Shown piece after piece: positions 25,619 to 34,839 of a stretch of 64,000 nucleotides of DNA. The notes under the pieces are model-generated. The model was not told the origin of the DNA. It did not search any database and worked only from the letters and a program-made list of their open reading frames with translations. Origin of the DNA: CAWIJJ01 sp963836425 (GTDB lineage: Bacteria > Acidobacteriota > Terriglobia > Bryobacterales > Bryobacteraceae); contig CAWIJJ010000006.1 in the NCBI GenBank assembly GCA_963836425.1, positions 806,001-870,000 of the forward strand, written 5' to 3'. Position numbers and translations under genes: made by a program. Position 1 is the first letter of the stretch; the number at the start of each line of letters is the position of its first letter.

Positions 25619-27611
25619 GTTTCTTCGTCACGCCCAGCACTTCCGTGCGGGCGTATTGCATTTTCACTTTGCTCGGGACCAGGCATACCAGCGTGCCGAA
25701 TACCAGCACCAGGGTCCCGATCCAAATCCACGATACCAGCGGGAACACGTACGCCTGCAAGACCACGCGCTGGTTGTCGTCCGACATTCCGCCGAAATTC
25801 AGGTACAGATCTTCGTTGAGCCGCGTGCGCAGGCCGACTTCCGATGTGCCTTGCTTGCTGGCCGTGTAAAACCGCTTTTCCGGCTCCAGGACGCCCAGAT
25901 CGGCGCCGCTCTTCGACACCTGGATGACCGCCCGCTCCCACTGATAGTTGGGAGTCTCTCCGGTTTGCAGGTCGGCCATACGCAGGTCGTAGTTGCCGAT
26001 TCGCATCCGGTCGCCGCGATTCAGTTCCTTCACATCGGCCAGGTTGAAAGCGTGGCCCGTGAAGCCGATGAACATGAGCACGATTCCCATGTGGACCAGG
26101 TAGCCGCCGTAGCGCCGTGTATTGCGATGAGTCAGCTCGACCATGGCGCGAACCAGGTTCATGTTGTTCTTGACCGCAATCGCCCGGCCGCCCTTATAGA
26201 ATTCGATCAGCACCGTGAGCGCCACGAACAGGCAGAAGCCGAAGGAGATCAAAGCGTAATAATGCCGCACGCCGGCCGCGATCAGCGCTCCCACCAGAAC
26301 CAGGGAGGCGATGCCCGGCCATTGGAAGTTCCTCCGCAGGCTTTCGACCGACGTGCGCCGCCACGAAAACAGCGGCCCGACGCCGGTGAGGAACAGCAGG
26401 AACAGGCCGATAGGCACCATCAGCCGGTTGTACCAGTCGGCGTCGAGCGAAATCTTGTCGCCCGTGGCCGCTTCCGATATCACCGGGAACAGCGTGCCCC
26501 ACAGCACCGCGAAGCAACTGGCCAACAGAATCAGGTTATTAAATAGGAAGCTCGATTCACGCGAAACCACGCTTTCGAGTTGCGATTCGCTGCGCAGGTA
26601 CTTCAGCCGCTCCAGGATCAGGTACGTAGTTGCCGCGATGCCCACTACCAGGAATGTGACGAAGTACTTTCCAATTTCCGAGCGCGCAAACGCGTGTACC
26701 GACTGCACCACGCCGGATCGCGTCAGGAACGTGCCCAGGATACATAAAAAGAATGTGGCGGAGACGAGCACGATGTTCCAGACCTTCATCATGCCCTTCT
26801 TTTCCTGCATCATCACCGAGTGCAGGAACGCCGTGCCGCTGATCCACGGGAGCAGGGAAGCGTTTTCCACCGGGTCCCAACCCCAGTATCCGCCCCAACC
26901 CAGCACGTGGTAAGCCCAGGCGGCGCCCAACATGATGCCGCAGCTTTGGAACAGCCAGGTGACCAGCGTCCAGCGGCGCGTGGTGTGGATCCACGCCTCG
27001 CCCGGCTGCTTGGTAATCAGCGAGCCGATGGCGAAGGCGAACGGCACGGCGAATCCGACGTAGCCGAGGTAGAGCATCGGCGGGTGGATCGCCATCGCCG
27101 GGTATTGCAGCAGCGGGCTCAGCCCGTTGCCATCCGGAACCGTGATGATCAGCTTGTCGCTGGCCAACATGTGGAACGGGTTGGCGATGAAGTTGTTGAG
27201 GACCAGGAAGAAATTCTGGGTCGCCGTCAGAACCGCCAGCACCCAGGGCATCATGTCGCGGTGCTTGCGGCGGTTGGTGAACACGACCACCGCCGAATAG
27301 GTGGATAGCAGCCAGCTCCACAGCAGCAGGGAGCCTTCCTGTCCGCCCCACCAGGCGGCGAACTTGTACAGGCCGGGAAGGGTGTGGTTGCTGTGCTCCG
27401 CGGCATAGGAGAAACGGAAATCGCTGGTCAGCAGCGCGTAGACCAGCACGGACGAGGCGATCGTAATCAGCGCCCATACGGCGTAGACCGCACGTTCACC
27501 GCTAACCGTTAGAAAAGGCTTCCTCTTGATACGCCCTACGACACACGCCAAGGTGGCGTACAAAGATACGCAGAAGGCCAGCAGGATGGCCAGCGAACCC
27601 AGATTTTCCAT
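25599..27611 (-). CDS. ccmF: Cytochrome c heme lyase subunit CcmF
   Basis: A 670-residue protein with about 14-15 membrane helices. The WWD heme-binding domain is clear: WGGYWGWDPVENASLLPWI. Family His residues occur in AIHPPMLYLGYVGF and YLVHMGIVLMFIG. The C-terminal periplasmic part (NYQWERAVIQVSK...) is typical. CcmF transfers heme from CcmE to apocytochrome with CcmH. It starts 9 nt after ccmE and overlaps ccmH at its 3' end. Confidence 0.96.
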   Translation of the reverse strand: MENLGSLAILLAFCVSLYATLACVVGRIKRKPFLTVSGERAVYAVWALITIASSVLVYALLTSDFRFSYAAEHSNHTLPGLYKFAAWWGGQEGSLLLWSWLLSTYSAVVVFTNRRKHRDMMPWVLAVLTATQNFFLVLNNFIANPFHMLASDKLIITVPDGNGLSPLLQYPAMAIHPPMLYLGYVGFAVPFAFAIGSLITKQPGEAWIHTTRRWTLVTWLFQSCGIMLGAAWAYHVLGWGGYWGWDPVENASLLPWISGTAFLHSVMMQEKKGMMKVWNIVLVSATFFLCILGTFLTRSGVVQSVHAFARSEIGKYFVTFLVVGIAATTYLILERLKYLRSESQLESVVSRESSFLFNNLILLASCFAVLWGTLFPVISEAATGDKISLDADWYNRLMVPIGLFLLFLTGVGPLFSWRRTSVESLRRNFQWPGIASLVLVGALIAAGVRHYYALISFGFCLFVALTVLIEFYKGGRAIAVKNNMNLVRAMVELTHRNTRRYGGYLVHMGIVLMFIGFTGHAFNLADVKELNRGDRMRIGNYDLRMADLQTGETPNYQWERAVIQVSKSGADLGVLEPEKRFYTASKQGTSEVGLRTRLNEDLYLNFGGMSDDNQRVVLQAYVFPLVSWIWIGTLVLVFGTLVCLVPSKVKMQYARTEVLGVTKKHATLQK

Positions 27612-27620
27612 AGATCCCCT

Positions 27621-28058
27621 CTAGATTGCGGTCTTGGTGACTTGCGGAACCATCTTCCCGGGTGCCCCGCCCGGCTTGGCTTCATATTTGGAAGCGCATT
27701 TGGCTTGAATCTTGGATGCCTGGAAGACGCCGTCGCGGTCGAGTTTGCCGTCGGCGAGCGCCTGGGCCCCGTCCTTGAAGGTATCCGGCAGGGGATCGGT
27801 TCCCCGGTAGGCCACCTTCAGTTTGCGCTGTTCCTGAGTGATCACGAAATGGACTTCACTGCCGACCCGCTGAATCGACCCGCTCTCCACGTCGCCCCCC
27901 ACGCGGATACGCGCGCCGTAAGCCCGGTCGCCCATCTGGCCAAGCTCGGTAATCGTCTTGTAGTATGTCTTGTTGTCGCTCATGCCGGCCGTGGCCAGCC
28001 ATACCAGTGTGCCGATTACCACCACGATCAGGGCAGCAAATTTGCCGTATTTTCTCAT
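27621..28058 (-). CDS. ccmE: Heme chaperone CcmE, Cys-x3-Tyr variant
   Basis: A 145-residue protein: an N-terminal membrane anchor (GKFAALIVVVIGTLVWLA), an OB-fold core (VGGDVESGSIQRVGSEVHFVI ... VAYRGTDPLPDTFKDG) and a C-terminal heme attachment region. The canonical HxxxY motif is replaced by Cys121-Ala-Ser-Lys-Tyr125. Cys-type CcmE is known from Desulfovibrio-like and archaeal systems. It is the first gene of the operon, with an AGAGGGATGG ribosome binding site immediately upstream. Confidence 0.93.
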   Translation of the reverse strand: MRKYGKFAALIVVVIGTLVWLATAGMSDNKTYYKTITELGQMGDRAYGARIRVGGDVESGSIQRVGSEVHFVITQEQRKLKVAYRGTDPLPDTFKDGAQALADGKLDRDGVFQASKIQAKCASKYEAKPGGAPGKMVPQVTKTAI

Positions 28059-28078
28059 GCCATCCCTCTGAAACTAAC

Positions 28079-28084
28079 AGTATA
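28079..28084 (-). promoter_or_regulatory. Possible -10 box of the ccm operon
   Basis: TATACT on the minus strand, 20 nt before the ccmE start, in the only sizeable gap (28059-28175) upstream of the operon. The matching -35 is weak, so this is a candidate only. Confidence 0.35.
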
Positions 28085-28175
28085 CCCCGAACAGATTGTG
28101 GGATATTCGGGTCTTTTGTGGATATCTTCTACATGCCCCCAACTGAGGGGATCTGCCACGTTATCGGTTCCGAAT

Positions 28176-29069
28176 TCACCGCTGCGACGGCGGCCTGCGC
28201 GTCTCCTCCGGAGCTTTCGGACCCGAATAAGGCTCAAACGACGCTTCCAAACTGCCGGACGCAACCCACTCGTCCAAAACCGTACCGGAGATGCCGATCT
28301 CGTCGCGCAGGCATTCGCAGACTTCCCGGCGTCCGAGTTCACGGCTCTCAACGCCCGCAGTCGTCTTGGACATGCGAACGGGGCCGCGCAGGATCAGCAT
28401 CTCGTCCGGCCGGTTCCGGCGTCCGTAGACCATTCCATTGAAGGGACTTTGCTCGCGGGAGCGCTCGTAGCGCTCGAGAAAGTACTCATGGCTGACGCCG
28501 TATTCGAGCAGCCGGCAGGGAGTAAACGTCGTGCTGGGAGGCACGTCTATCCACAGCACGTGGCGTTCCGGCATCGAACTCCATTTCCGCCGCGATAGAT
28601 GGGATGCGTGGTGAATGAAAACGTCCGGCCCCAGGGGCAGCGGAATCTCCGTCAACAGCGAGGAGTCCACCAGCCAGTGGGCGCCGTCGATAGCCACCCG
28701 GGTGGTGCCGTGGGTAGGCGAGCCAGTGTCCCGCATGGAGGCGGCCACCCGCTCGGCATCGAAGCCCAGGCTGCGCACCAGTTCGAAGAGCGCATTGCTG
28801 CCCGGCCAGCAGGTGCCGCCGGTGCCGCCTTCGAGCCACGCCCCGAAGAAGTCGGCAGCCGAACCTCCGGCAAGCGGCGGGCGCCCCGGAGTCCGAAGGG
28901 AAATCATCTTCCGAACGTTATCGAACGGCACGCGCAGGCACCAGGCGCCGTAGAGCGCGCGTAAACCTTGCAGGTCCGGCGCCGGGGGCTGCGCCAATCC
29001 GAGCCGATCCAGGATCCGCTCCTGAAGGGAGGCAGGGATCGGGGCCGCCGCACCTCCGCTACTTGCCAT
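28176..29069 (-). CDS. Arylamine N-acetyltransferase-like protein
   Basis: A 297-residue protein resembling the NAT family, which transfers acetyl from acetyl-CoA through a Cys-His-Asp triad. Visible elements: LRVPFDNVRK near residue 50 (the family PFENL-type motif), GGTGGTCWPGSNALF with the candidate nucleophile Cys, SPTHGTTRVAIDGAHWLVDSS giving the His and Asp, and a C-terminal beta-strand region. The motif around the Cys differs from the usual RGGxCxExN, so the substrate may differ. ATG 29069 overlaps the end of the metallo-hydrolase gene by 11 nt. Confidence 0.7.
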   Translation of the reverse strand: MASSGGAAAPIPASLQERILDRLGLAQPPAPDLQGLRALYGAWCLRVPFDNVRKMISLRTPGRPPLAGGSAADFFGAWLEGGTGGTCWPGSNALFELVRSLGFDAERVAASMRDTGSPTHGTTRVAIDGAHWLVDSSLLTEIPLPLGPDVFIHHASHLSRRKWSSMPERHVLWIDVPPSTTFTPCRLLEYGVSHEYFLERYERSREQSPFNGMVYGRRNRPDEMLILRGPVRMSKTTAGVESRELGRREVCECLRDEIGISGTVLDEWVASGSLEASFEPYSGPKAPEETRRPPSQR

Positions 29070-29919
29070 TGCGCTCCCTCGCGATCTGATCGAGGTAGAT
29101 CTTCTCCAGTCGCTCCACCTCCGCCCGGTACCCGGCCGCATCGGCGAACCTGGCGGGATCGTACGCGTCGCCGGGTTTATGCTTGCGGTGCAGGTTGAAC
29201 TGGCTGGCGTGCGACGCCACCCAGATGTCGAAGGTGAGCCGCTTCTGGTCCCGGAAAGTGGCCGCGTAGTCCTCCGCAATCCCCGGATAGGAGGGCTTAC
29301 CAGTCAGCCGCACCCCCGGATTGATGCTGCCCATATTTACCAGCAGCACCCGCCAGGTGCGGGTCTCGTCCTTCACGGTAAAGGTGAAACTGGCGGCTCC
29401 TTTGGTGTGCCCGGGATGCAGGTGGACCGTCAGTTCCGTGCCGCCGAGCGAAATCTTGCCGCCATCCTTGAGGCGCATATCCACCTTGACCGGATCGAAC
29501 CAGGCGCCGCTGTCCTTGCCCCAGCGGAAATCGGTGCGGCCGCCGCTCTCGAGCAGGGGCGCTTCGGCCTCGGTAGCATACACCTTCGCTCCCGTCAGGC
29601 TCTTGAGCTTCGCCATGCCGGCGACGTGGTCCCAGTGTGCGTGGGTGGCGGTCAGGATCTTCGTATCCGCCAGGCGGAATCCCAGCTTTTCAATGTTGGA
29701 TTGAATCTGCGGCACCGAATCCGGGAGACCTGTATTGATAACGATATTGCCCGCGGGCGTGACGATCAGATAGCAGGCAAGATCCCAGGTGCCGATGTAG
29801 TAGAGGTTCCCGGCAATGCGGAAGGGCGCGAAGGGGCGCGACCATTCTTCGGGAGCCAGACTGGCCGCCGGTTGAGCGGCCAGTCCGAAGGTCAGGCAAA
29901 GGAGCAGAAAGACTCGCAC
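29059..29919 (-). CDS. Subclass B3 metallo-beta-lactamase-like protein
   Basis: A 286-residue protein with a signal peptide (MRVFLLLCLTFGLAAQPA) and a metallo-beta-lactamase fold. Zinc ligands are in the B3 pattern: His93, His95, Asp97 and His98 in THAHWDHVAG, His171 in HPGHTKGAASF and His237 in VASHASQFNLH. The B3-type TGLPDSVPQIQSNIEKLGF segment is also present. It may hydrolyse beta-lactams or another periplasmic substrate; soil Acidobacteria encode many such proteins. It overlaps the downstream N-acetyltransferase gene. Confidence 0.85.
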   Translation of the reverse strand: MRVFLLLCLTFGLAAQPAASLAPEEWSRPFAPFRIAGNLYYIGTWDLACYLIVTPAGNIVINTGLPDSVPQIQSNIEKLGFRLADTKILTATHAHWDHVAGMAKLKSLTGAKVYATEAEAPLLESGGRTDFRWGKDSGAWFDPVKVDMRLKDGGKISLGGTELTVHLHPGHTKGAASFTFTVKDETRTWRVLLVNMGSINPGVRLTGKPSYPGIAEDYAATFRDQKRLTFDIWVASHASQFNLHRKHKPGDAYDPARFADAAGYRAEVERLEKIYLDQIARERNGK

Positions 29920-29953
29920 GCTTCGGATTATACCGGGAGCGCCGGCCTGAGCG

Positions 29954-32900
29954 TCAGAATCGTACGGCGGCGCTGACCTGAATCACGCGCGCGTTGCTGC
30001 GGAATACGCGGTCGAACTTCCCGAAGTCGGGATGACCGGGCGTCAGGTAGCTGGTGGTGCTGGTCAGGCCGCTCCGGAAACTCACGTTGTTGATCTGCCC
30101 CGGGGTGTACTGCGGATGGTTGAACGTGTTGCGAAGGTCCGCCCGCAGGTTTAACTTCCACCGTTCGCCGAAGCTCAGGTTCTTCGCAACGCTGGCGTCG
30201 AAGTTGTTGATGCCCCGAGTGGGGAGCAGATTCTTGCCGGCGGTGGAGAACGTCCCCACCTGGGCGCGGATGAACTGCGCATCCGCGTTGTTCGCCACGT
30301 AGCCGACGGTTTGCGCGTTGCGCGCCGCGCCGGACGCATATTGGGAGCACGGGCCGCCTTTGCACAATGGCGTCACGTCGCTGCTCAGGCCGGGCGTGCC
30401 ATTCAGGTTCAGGACGGCGCGGTCGGTGGCAGCATCTCCGTTCAGGTTGGCGTCCACGCCGCTCTGCACCGTCGCCCACTGCGGCGATTCGGCCGAGTAG
30501 GTTCCGGACAGCGAGTAACCGCCCAACGCATAGCGCAGCGCCTTGTGCGCGTTCCGGAACCACGGCGTTTCGTAGACCCAGGTAAAGACGAAGCGCTGGC
30601 GCCGGTCAAGCAGCGAGGAGCCGCGTTCGGCGGCCCGGTTGAAAAAGTCCTGCGGCCGGCGCGGCGTCAGCACGGTGGAGAACACTTCGGCCGTGCTGTC
30701 GTCGATGACGTGGCTCCACGTGTACCCGGCCTTGAATAACAGGTTGCTCGAGAAGCGCTTGTTCAGGTCGATGGCCAGGCCGTGATAGGTGGAGTTGCCG
30801 ATCGGCTCATACGCAGTGATGGTGCTGGTGAAGCCGTACGGTCTGAAGATGTTCCCGACGGCATCGCGTTCGGCGGTGAGCGCCGCCAGAGTGAGGGGCA
30901 GCGCGTCCAGTGCGGCTTGCGAGGGAGCCTGGAGGTACGTCGGCAATTGGTGGTCCGGGGTCACAATGGCCATCCGGTTGAGCTGCGTCTGGAATAGCAG
31001 GTGGACGCCGCGGTTGCCGAGATAGCGTGCCTCGAGGGTGTAGTCCTTGCCGAGCACGTGCTGCACGCCCAGGTTCCAGTTGATCGAATAGCCCTGCCGC
31101 TGGTCGCCCAGCCAGGAGGAGGTGGCCGCGCGCGCGCCCGCCGCCGTCAGGCCGCTGGCCGCTTCGTCGGGCCGGATGCCGCCGTTCGCCAGAAAGCCGG
31201 GCGTTTCCGTTACCGGGCGGTCCACGGTGGAGGTAGCCTGCGGCGGCCGGGAATTGGTGCCGACGTTGTTGAACACCTGGTCATAGGCGATGCCGAAGCC
31301 GGCGCGCACGGTGGTTCTCGCATCCGTCCCCGGCGTGTAGGCGATGCCGATGCGGGGCGCGAAATTCAGCTTCTGCGGCCGCGGCGCGGCGAACGTCAAT
31401 ACGCCCGGAACGTCCGCGATGCTGTTCTGCTCGAACTCGTGCATGGACTGGGGCACCGCATTGAATTCGTAGCGCACGCCCAGGTTCACCGCCAGATGGC
31501 GATTCACCTTCCAGTTGTCGTTGGCGAACCAGTACAGCGCCCAGGAATCGGCCGAATACGGTTTGCCGCCGTTGTTGCGCTGCGCGATATTATCCGGGAC
31601 CAGGTCGAGCAGGTAGCGTTCCAGGCTGCTGTAGGAGTAGTCGCCGCGGATGCGTTGGATAAACGTGCTCGCGCCCTTCAACTGCCGCGCGTCCACGCCG
31701 AACTTCAGGTCGTGCCGGCCGCGCGTCCAGATCAAGTTGTTCTGCAACTGGTAGGTGGTCTGGATGGTAGCCTGCGGGCCGTTCGGGTTCGGGCCCAGGT
31801 TCAGGTTGAAGTCCTGTAGCAGTTGAATGTTCGGGAACACGTCCAGGCCGGGGAACTGGAAGTCGGGCACCGGCGTGTCGCTGTTGTAGCGGTTGAAAGA
31901 CGCGCGAAACTCGTTGGTCAGGTTGGGCCGGAAACTGTGAAACTCGGTAAGACTCAGCAGCTTCGAGGTGATTGGCCGGGTGGCGAAAAAGATCGGCAGG
32001 TGCGCCGTGGTGTCGATCGTCGTGGTGTTGTTGTCCACGTACCGGCCGCGCAACTGGTCGCTCTCGGAGATGTTGTAATCCACCGAAACCAGCCAGTCGT
32101 AATTGTTCTGGTAGCTCGGCTTCACCACCGGTACGACCCCCAGCGGGATTGACTGTCCGTTGACCCGGGAGGTGCGGCCCGCGTCCTGGGCGGCGGCCGG
32201 CAGGTACTGCTTCAGGATGTCCAGGTTGGTCTTGGAGAGATTGCTCATGCCGGTGAGCGTGGCGTATCCGGCCACGGTCGGCGCGTAGATCGGGGCCGCG
32301 TTGGCGGCTGCATCGCCGATCGGGTTGTACTGGAACAGGCCGTAGTAAAAGAGCTTGTTCTTCTTCACCGGCCCGCCGGCGGAGGCGCCCAGCCGGTTGG
32401 AGTCGTAGCGGGTACGGGTGAGGATCCCCTGCCGCTTGAAGTTCTGGTCGAGCGCGTTCAGGTTGCGATTCTCCAGATACTCGTAAATCGACCCGTGCAC
32501 CTCGTTCGTTCCGCCCCGGATGACGCTATTGAACTGGCCGCCGGAGGAGTGCCCGAATTCGGCGCTGAACTGGTTCTGGAGTACGGTGAACTCCTGCACC
32601 GCATCCGCCGGAACCTTCGCTACCGAGCCCGTCACATCTTTGCGGTTGTTATCCGAGCCTTCGATCATGAAGTTGTTGTTGCGGGGCCGCTGCCCGCCCA
32701 CCGACGGGCCTTCGGCCGTGCCGAAGCCGCCCGCGGTGACAACGCCCGCGCCGAGCAGCGACAGGTTCAAGACGCCTCCGTTCGGATTCGTCGTGGAGGG
32801 CAGTTGCGTGGCCAGCCGCGTTTCATAGTTATTCGCGACCTGCGCCGTGGTGGTGTCGATCAATTGGGCGGCCTCGGTCACATTGACCGTCTCCGACACG

Positions 32901-33232
32901 CTTCCGACCTGAAGGCTGATGTTGGCCGTGGTGGTCTTGTTCAACTCGACCACGACATTTTTCAGTGACGATCCGGCGAATCCCGGTGCCGTCACCGTGA
33001 TGTTGTAAGTTCCGATCAGAACGTTGTTAAAGCGGTAAAGACCGCTTTCATCGGTCTTGGTTCCCGCCTTTACGCCCGTCGCGATGTTAACGAGTTCGAT
33101 GGATGCTCCGGGCACGGCGCTGCCGGAGGGATCGAGTACGGCGCCCAGAATGTTCCCATCGGCCGCCTGACCAAAGCAATTGGATGCAGCGAGCAGCAGG
33201 CCAAGGAACAGAGTGAACACAAAGGTCTTCAT
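29954..33232 (-). CDS. TonB-dependent receptor, Oar-like, with carboxypeptidase-regulatory domain
   Basis: A 1092-residue outer-membrane protein. Order: signal peptide (residues 1-23), carboxypeptidase-regulatory-like beta-sandwich (GAVLDPSGSAVPGASIELVN to about 105), plug domain (GQRPRNNNFMIEGSDNN, AEFGHSSGGQFNSVIRGGTNEVHGS), then a large barrel ending in VRF at the C-terminus, the expected terminal aromatic. This architecture is hugely expanded in Acidobacteria and probably imports glycans or siderophores. It is transcribed alone, followed 34 nt later by the metallo-hydrolase gene; a 230-bp gap upstream holds inverted repeats. Confidence 0.95.
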   Translation of the reverse strand: MKTFVFTLFLGLLLAASNCFGQAADGNILGAVLDPSGSAVPGASIELVNIATGVKAGTKTDESGLYRFNNVLIGTYNITVTAPGFAGSSLKNVVVELNKTTTANISLQVGSVSETVNVTEAAQLIDTTTAQVANNYETRLATQLPSTTNPNGGVLNLSLLGAGVVTAGGFGTAEGPSVGGQRPRNNNFMIEGSDNNRKDVTGSVAKVPADAVQEFTVLQNQFSAEFGHSSGGQFNSVIRGGTNEVHGSIYEYLENRNLNALDQNFKRQGILTRTRYDSNRLGASAGGPVKKNKLFYYGLFQYNPIGDAAANAAPIYAPTVAGYATLTGMSNLSKTNLDILKQYLPAAAQDAGRTSRVNGQSIPLGVVPVVKPSYQNNYDWLVSVDYNISESDQLRGRYVDNNTTTIDTTAHLPIFFATRPITSKLLSLTEFHSFRPNLTNEFRASFNRYNSDTPVPDFQFPGLDVFPNIQLLQDFNLNLGPNPNGPQATIQTTYQLQNNLIWTRGRHDLKFGVDARQLKGASTFIQRIRGDYSYSSLERYLLDLVPDNIAQRNNGGKPYSADSWALYWFANDNWKVNRHLAVNLGVRYEFNAVPQSMHEFEQNSIADVPGVLTFAAPRPQKLNFAPRIGIAYTPGTDARTTVRAGFGIAYDQVFNNVGTNSRPPQATSTVDRPVTETPGFLANGGIRPDEAASGLTAAGARAATSSWLGDQRQGYSINWNLGVQHVLGKDYTLEARYLGNRGVHLLFQTQLNRMAIVTPDHQLPTYLQAPSQAALDALPLTLAALTAERDAVGNIFRPYGFTSTITAYEPIGNSTYHGLAIDLNKRFSSNLLFKAGYTWSHVIDDSTAEVFSTVLTPRRPQDFFNRAAERGSSLLDRRQRFVFTWVYETPWFRNAHKALRYALGGYSLSGTYSAESPQWATVQSGVDANLNGDAATDRAVLNLNGTPGLSSDVTPLCKGGPCSQYASGAARNAQTVGYVANNADAQFIRAQVGTFSTAGKNLLPTRGINNFDASVAKNLSFGERWKLNLRADLRNTFNHPQYTPGQINNVSFRSGLTSTTSYLTPGHPDFGKFDRVFRSNARVIQVSAAVRF

Positions 33233-33320
33233 TTCTGTCTCCAGTAAGTGAAAATTTGGCTGGCTGGTTAACCCCTGACCCCCAGCGTTAAATCACGCTG
33301 TATCCCTGATCGTTAGAAGC

Positions 33321-33338
33321 TACCACCTTTGAGTGGTA
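33321..33338. promoter_or_regulatory. 6-bp stem inverted repeat in the TonB receptor/SnoaL divergent gap
   Basis: taccac at 33321-33326 and gtggta at 33333-33338 form a small inverted repeat, 89 nt upstream of the TonB receptor start. It may be an operator half or a short RNA hairpin. Confidence 0.3.
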
Positions 33339-33373
33339 AACGAAAGAGGCATTTTTGTAATTTACACATCGGT

Positions 33374-33385
33374 GTGCGATCGCAC
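33374..33385. promoter_or_regulatory. Perfect 12-bp palindrome gtgcgatcgcac
   Basis: An exact palindrome 78 nt upstream of the SnoaL-like gene, immediately preceded by another small inverted repeat (acac...gtgt, 33364-33375). A dimeric regulator site is possible; chance is not excluded. Confidence 0.35.
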
Positions 33386-33463
33386 GTTTGTTTCGAATTC
33401 GGACGGAGCATCCCATCCGGGACCGCGCGTGCGGACGTAATCCCGGGTTGGAGGGAATAACGT

Positions 33464-33883
33464 ATGTCCGAACAAGCCAACCTCGAACTGGTGCAGGCAA
33501 TGTATGCGGCCTTCAGCCGGGGCGATATTCAGACCATCATCAACCATCTCGCGCCAGACGTTGTCTGGGTTCACGAAGGGCCGGAGACCATTCCGTTCAC
33601 CGGACGCCGCAAAGGAACCGCCGAGGTGCTCGGGTTCTTCAAAGCGCTGGGCGAAACGCAGGAAAACCAGAAGCTCACCATCGAAGCGAATGTTGCGCAG
33701 GGGGACCGGGTGGCAACATGCGGACGTTACTCCGGCACGGTGAAAGCGACGGGTAAGAAATTCGACAGCGCCGTCGCCCACTTCTTTACAATTCGCAACG
33801 GCAAGGTCACCGAGTTCCTGGATTACGGGGATACCGCGCAAATGGCCGACGCTTACTCCATGAAGTCGGCGGCGGCGCGGTAG
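33464..33883 (+). CDS. SnoaL-like/NTF2-fold protein
   Basis: A 139-residue cytoplasmic protein of the NTF2/SnoaL ketosteroid-isomerase-like fold: NLELVQAMYAAFSRGDIQTIINHLAPDVVWVHEG at the N-terminus, then FTGRRKGTAEVLGFFKAL, a FDSAVAHFFTIRNGKVTEFLDYGDTAQM end. These are the standard SnoaL_2 family landmarks. Reaction unknown. A GGAGGGAATAACGT sequence just before the ATG is a good ribosome binding site. Its 3' end overlaps the convergent PfkB-type kinase gene by about 30 nt. Confidence 0.9.
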   Translation: MSEQANLELVQAMYAAFSRGDIQTIINHLAPDVVWVHEGPETIPFTGRRKGTAEVLGFFKALGETQENQKLTIEANVAQGDRVATCGRYSGTVKATGKKFDSAVAHFFTIRNGKVTEFLDYGDTAQMADAYSMKSAAAR

Positions 33884-34839
33884 ACCTCTTCCGGCGACGC
33901 GGTGCCGGTGCCCTTTTTCATGATGGTAATGGAGGCCACCAGGTTGCCGAAGCGGAGGGCGGTTTCCGCGTCGCCGGTGACGCTCAGGGCCAGCGCGGCG
34001 CCTGCTGAAAAACTGTCGCCTGCGCCGCAGATATCCACCGGCCGCTCCACGCGCCGCGTGGGAATCCACTGCGGGTCGCCTTCCGGCACCAGCAGCGCGC
34101 CTGCGCCGCCATGAGTCACCACCAGGAAGGGCGCTTGCAGGTGCCGGCGCAGGGCAGGGTAGTCCACCCGGCCGAGTGCCCGCAGTGAGGCGGCTTCGGC
34201 CTCTTGCTGGTTCGGCTTAACGATCACTCCCCGGAAATGTTCGGCGCGGGCGCGAGAGTCAACCCAGATCAGCAGCCGCGGATTTGCCGCGGCAAGCCGG
34301 GCCACAGCGTCGCGCATCGCCGGAGTCACCACTCCGCCGCGGTTGATTTCCGCCTGGTCGGAAACGATCAGCACGTCGCACCCGGCCGCGCCCCTCTCCA
34401 GGCGGCGCACCAGTTCGGCCTCGATCTCCGCCGGTAAAGGACGGGTATTCAGAAAATCGATGCGCGGCAAATCTTCCTCGCCGGTAACCGCGTTGAGGAG
34501 CTTGGTGTAAGTGAACGTAGGAACGCCGGGGGCGCGCAGCAACAGCTCCGCCGAGATGCCCCGGGCCTCCAGGGCCTGGCGCAATTCGTAGCCAAAGCCA
34601 TCGTCTCCCGCCATCCCCAGCACGCCGGCACGGGCGCCGAGCGCGGCCAGGTTATTCGCCACCGTGCCGGCGGCGCCGGGCGTCACCTCGGTGGAAATCA
34701 CCGCCGTGCGCGGGATACCGGTCTCAGCCGACGCGAGGGCCAGGGCGGGATCGTACACACACCAGCGGTCGAGACATACATCGCCCGCAACCAGCACCCG
34801 CACGCCGCGGATCGCCTCCAGCAGCTCGGCGATCTTCAT
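33853..34839 (-). CDS. PfkB-family sugar kinase, HldE/RfaE N-domain-like
   Basis: A protein of about 328 residues with the ribokinase fold: VLVAGDVCLDRWC at the N-terminus, GTVANNLAALGARAGVLGMAGDDGFGYEL, VSDQAEINRGGVVTP, IVKPNQQEA, and the catalytic DICGAGDSFSAGAALALS motif near residue 270, whose Asp is the base. The substrate is probably a sugar or sugar phosphate; the pattern is nearest the heptose-7-phosphate kinase group. ATG 34839 overlaps the upstream stop by 4 nt; the alternative GTG at 34851 is less likely. Third gene of a HAD/DHS-like/kinase operon. Confidence 0.88.
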   Translation of the reverse strand: MKIAELLEAIRGVRVLVAGDVCLDRWCVYDPALALASAETGIPRTAVISTEVTPGAAGTVANNLAALGARAGVLGMAGDDGFGYELRQALEARGISAELLLRAPGVPTFTYTKLLNAVTGEEDLPRIDFLNTRPLPAEIEAELVRRLERGAAGCDVLIVSDQAEINRGGVVTPAMRDAVARLAAANPRLLIWVDSRARAEHFRGVIVKPNQQEAEAASLRALGRVDYPALRRHLQAPFLVVTHGGAGALLVPEGDPQWIPTRRVERPVDICGAGDSFSAGAALALSVTGDAETALRFGNLVASITIMKKGTGTASPEEVYRAAADFME

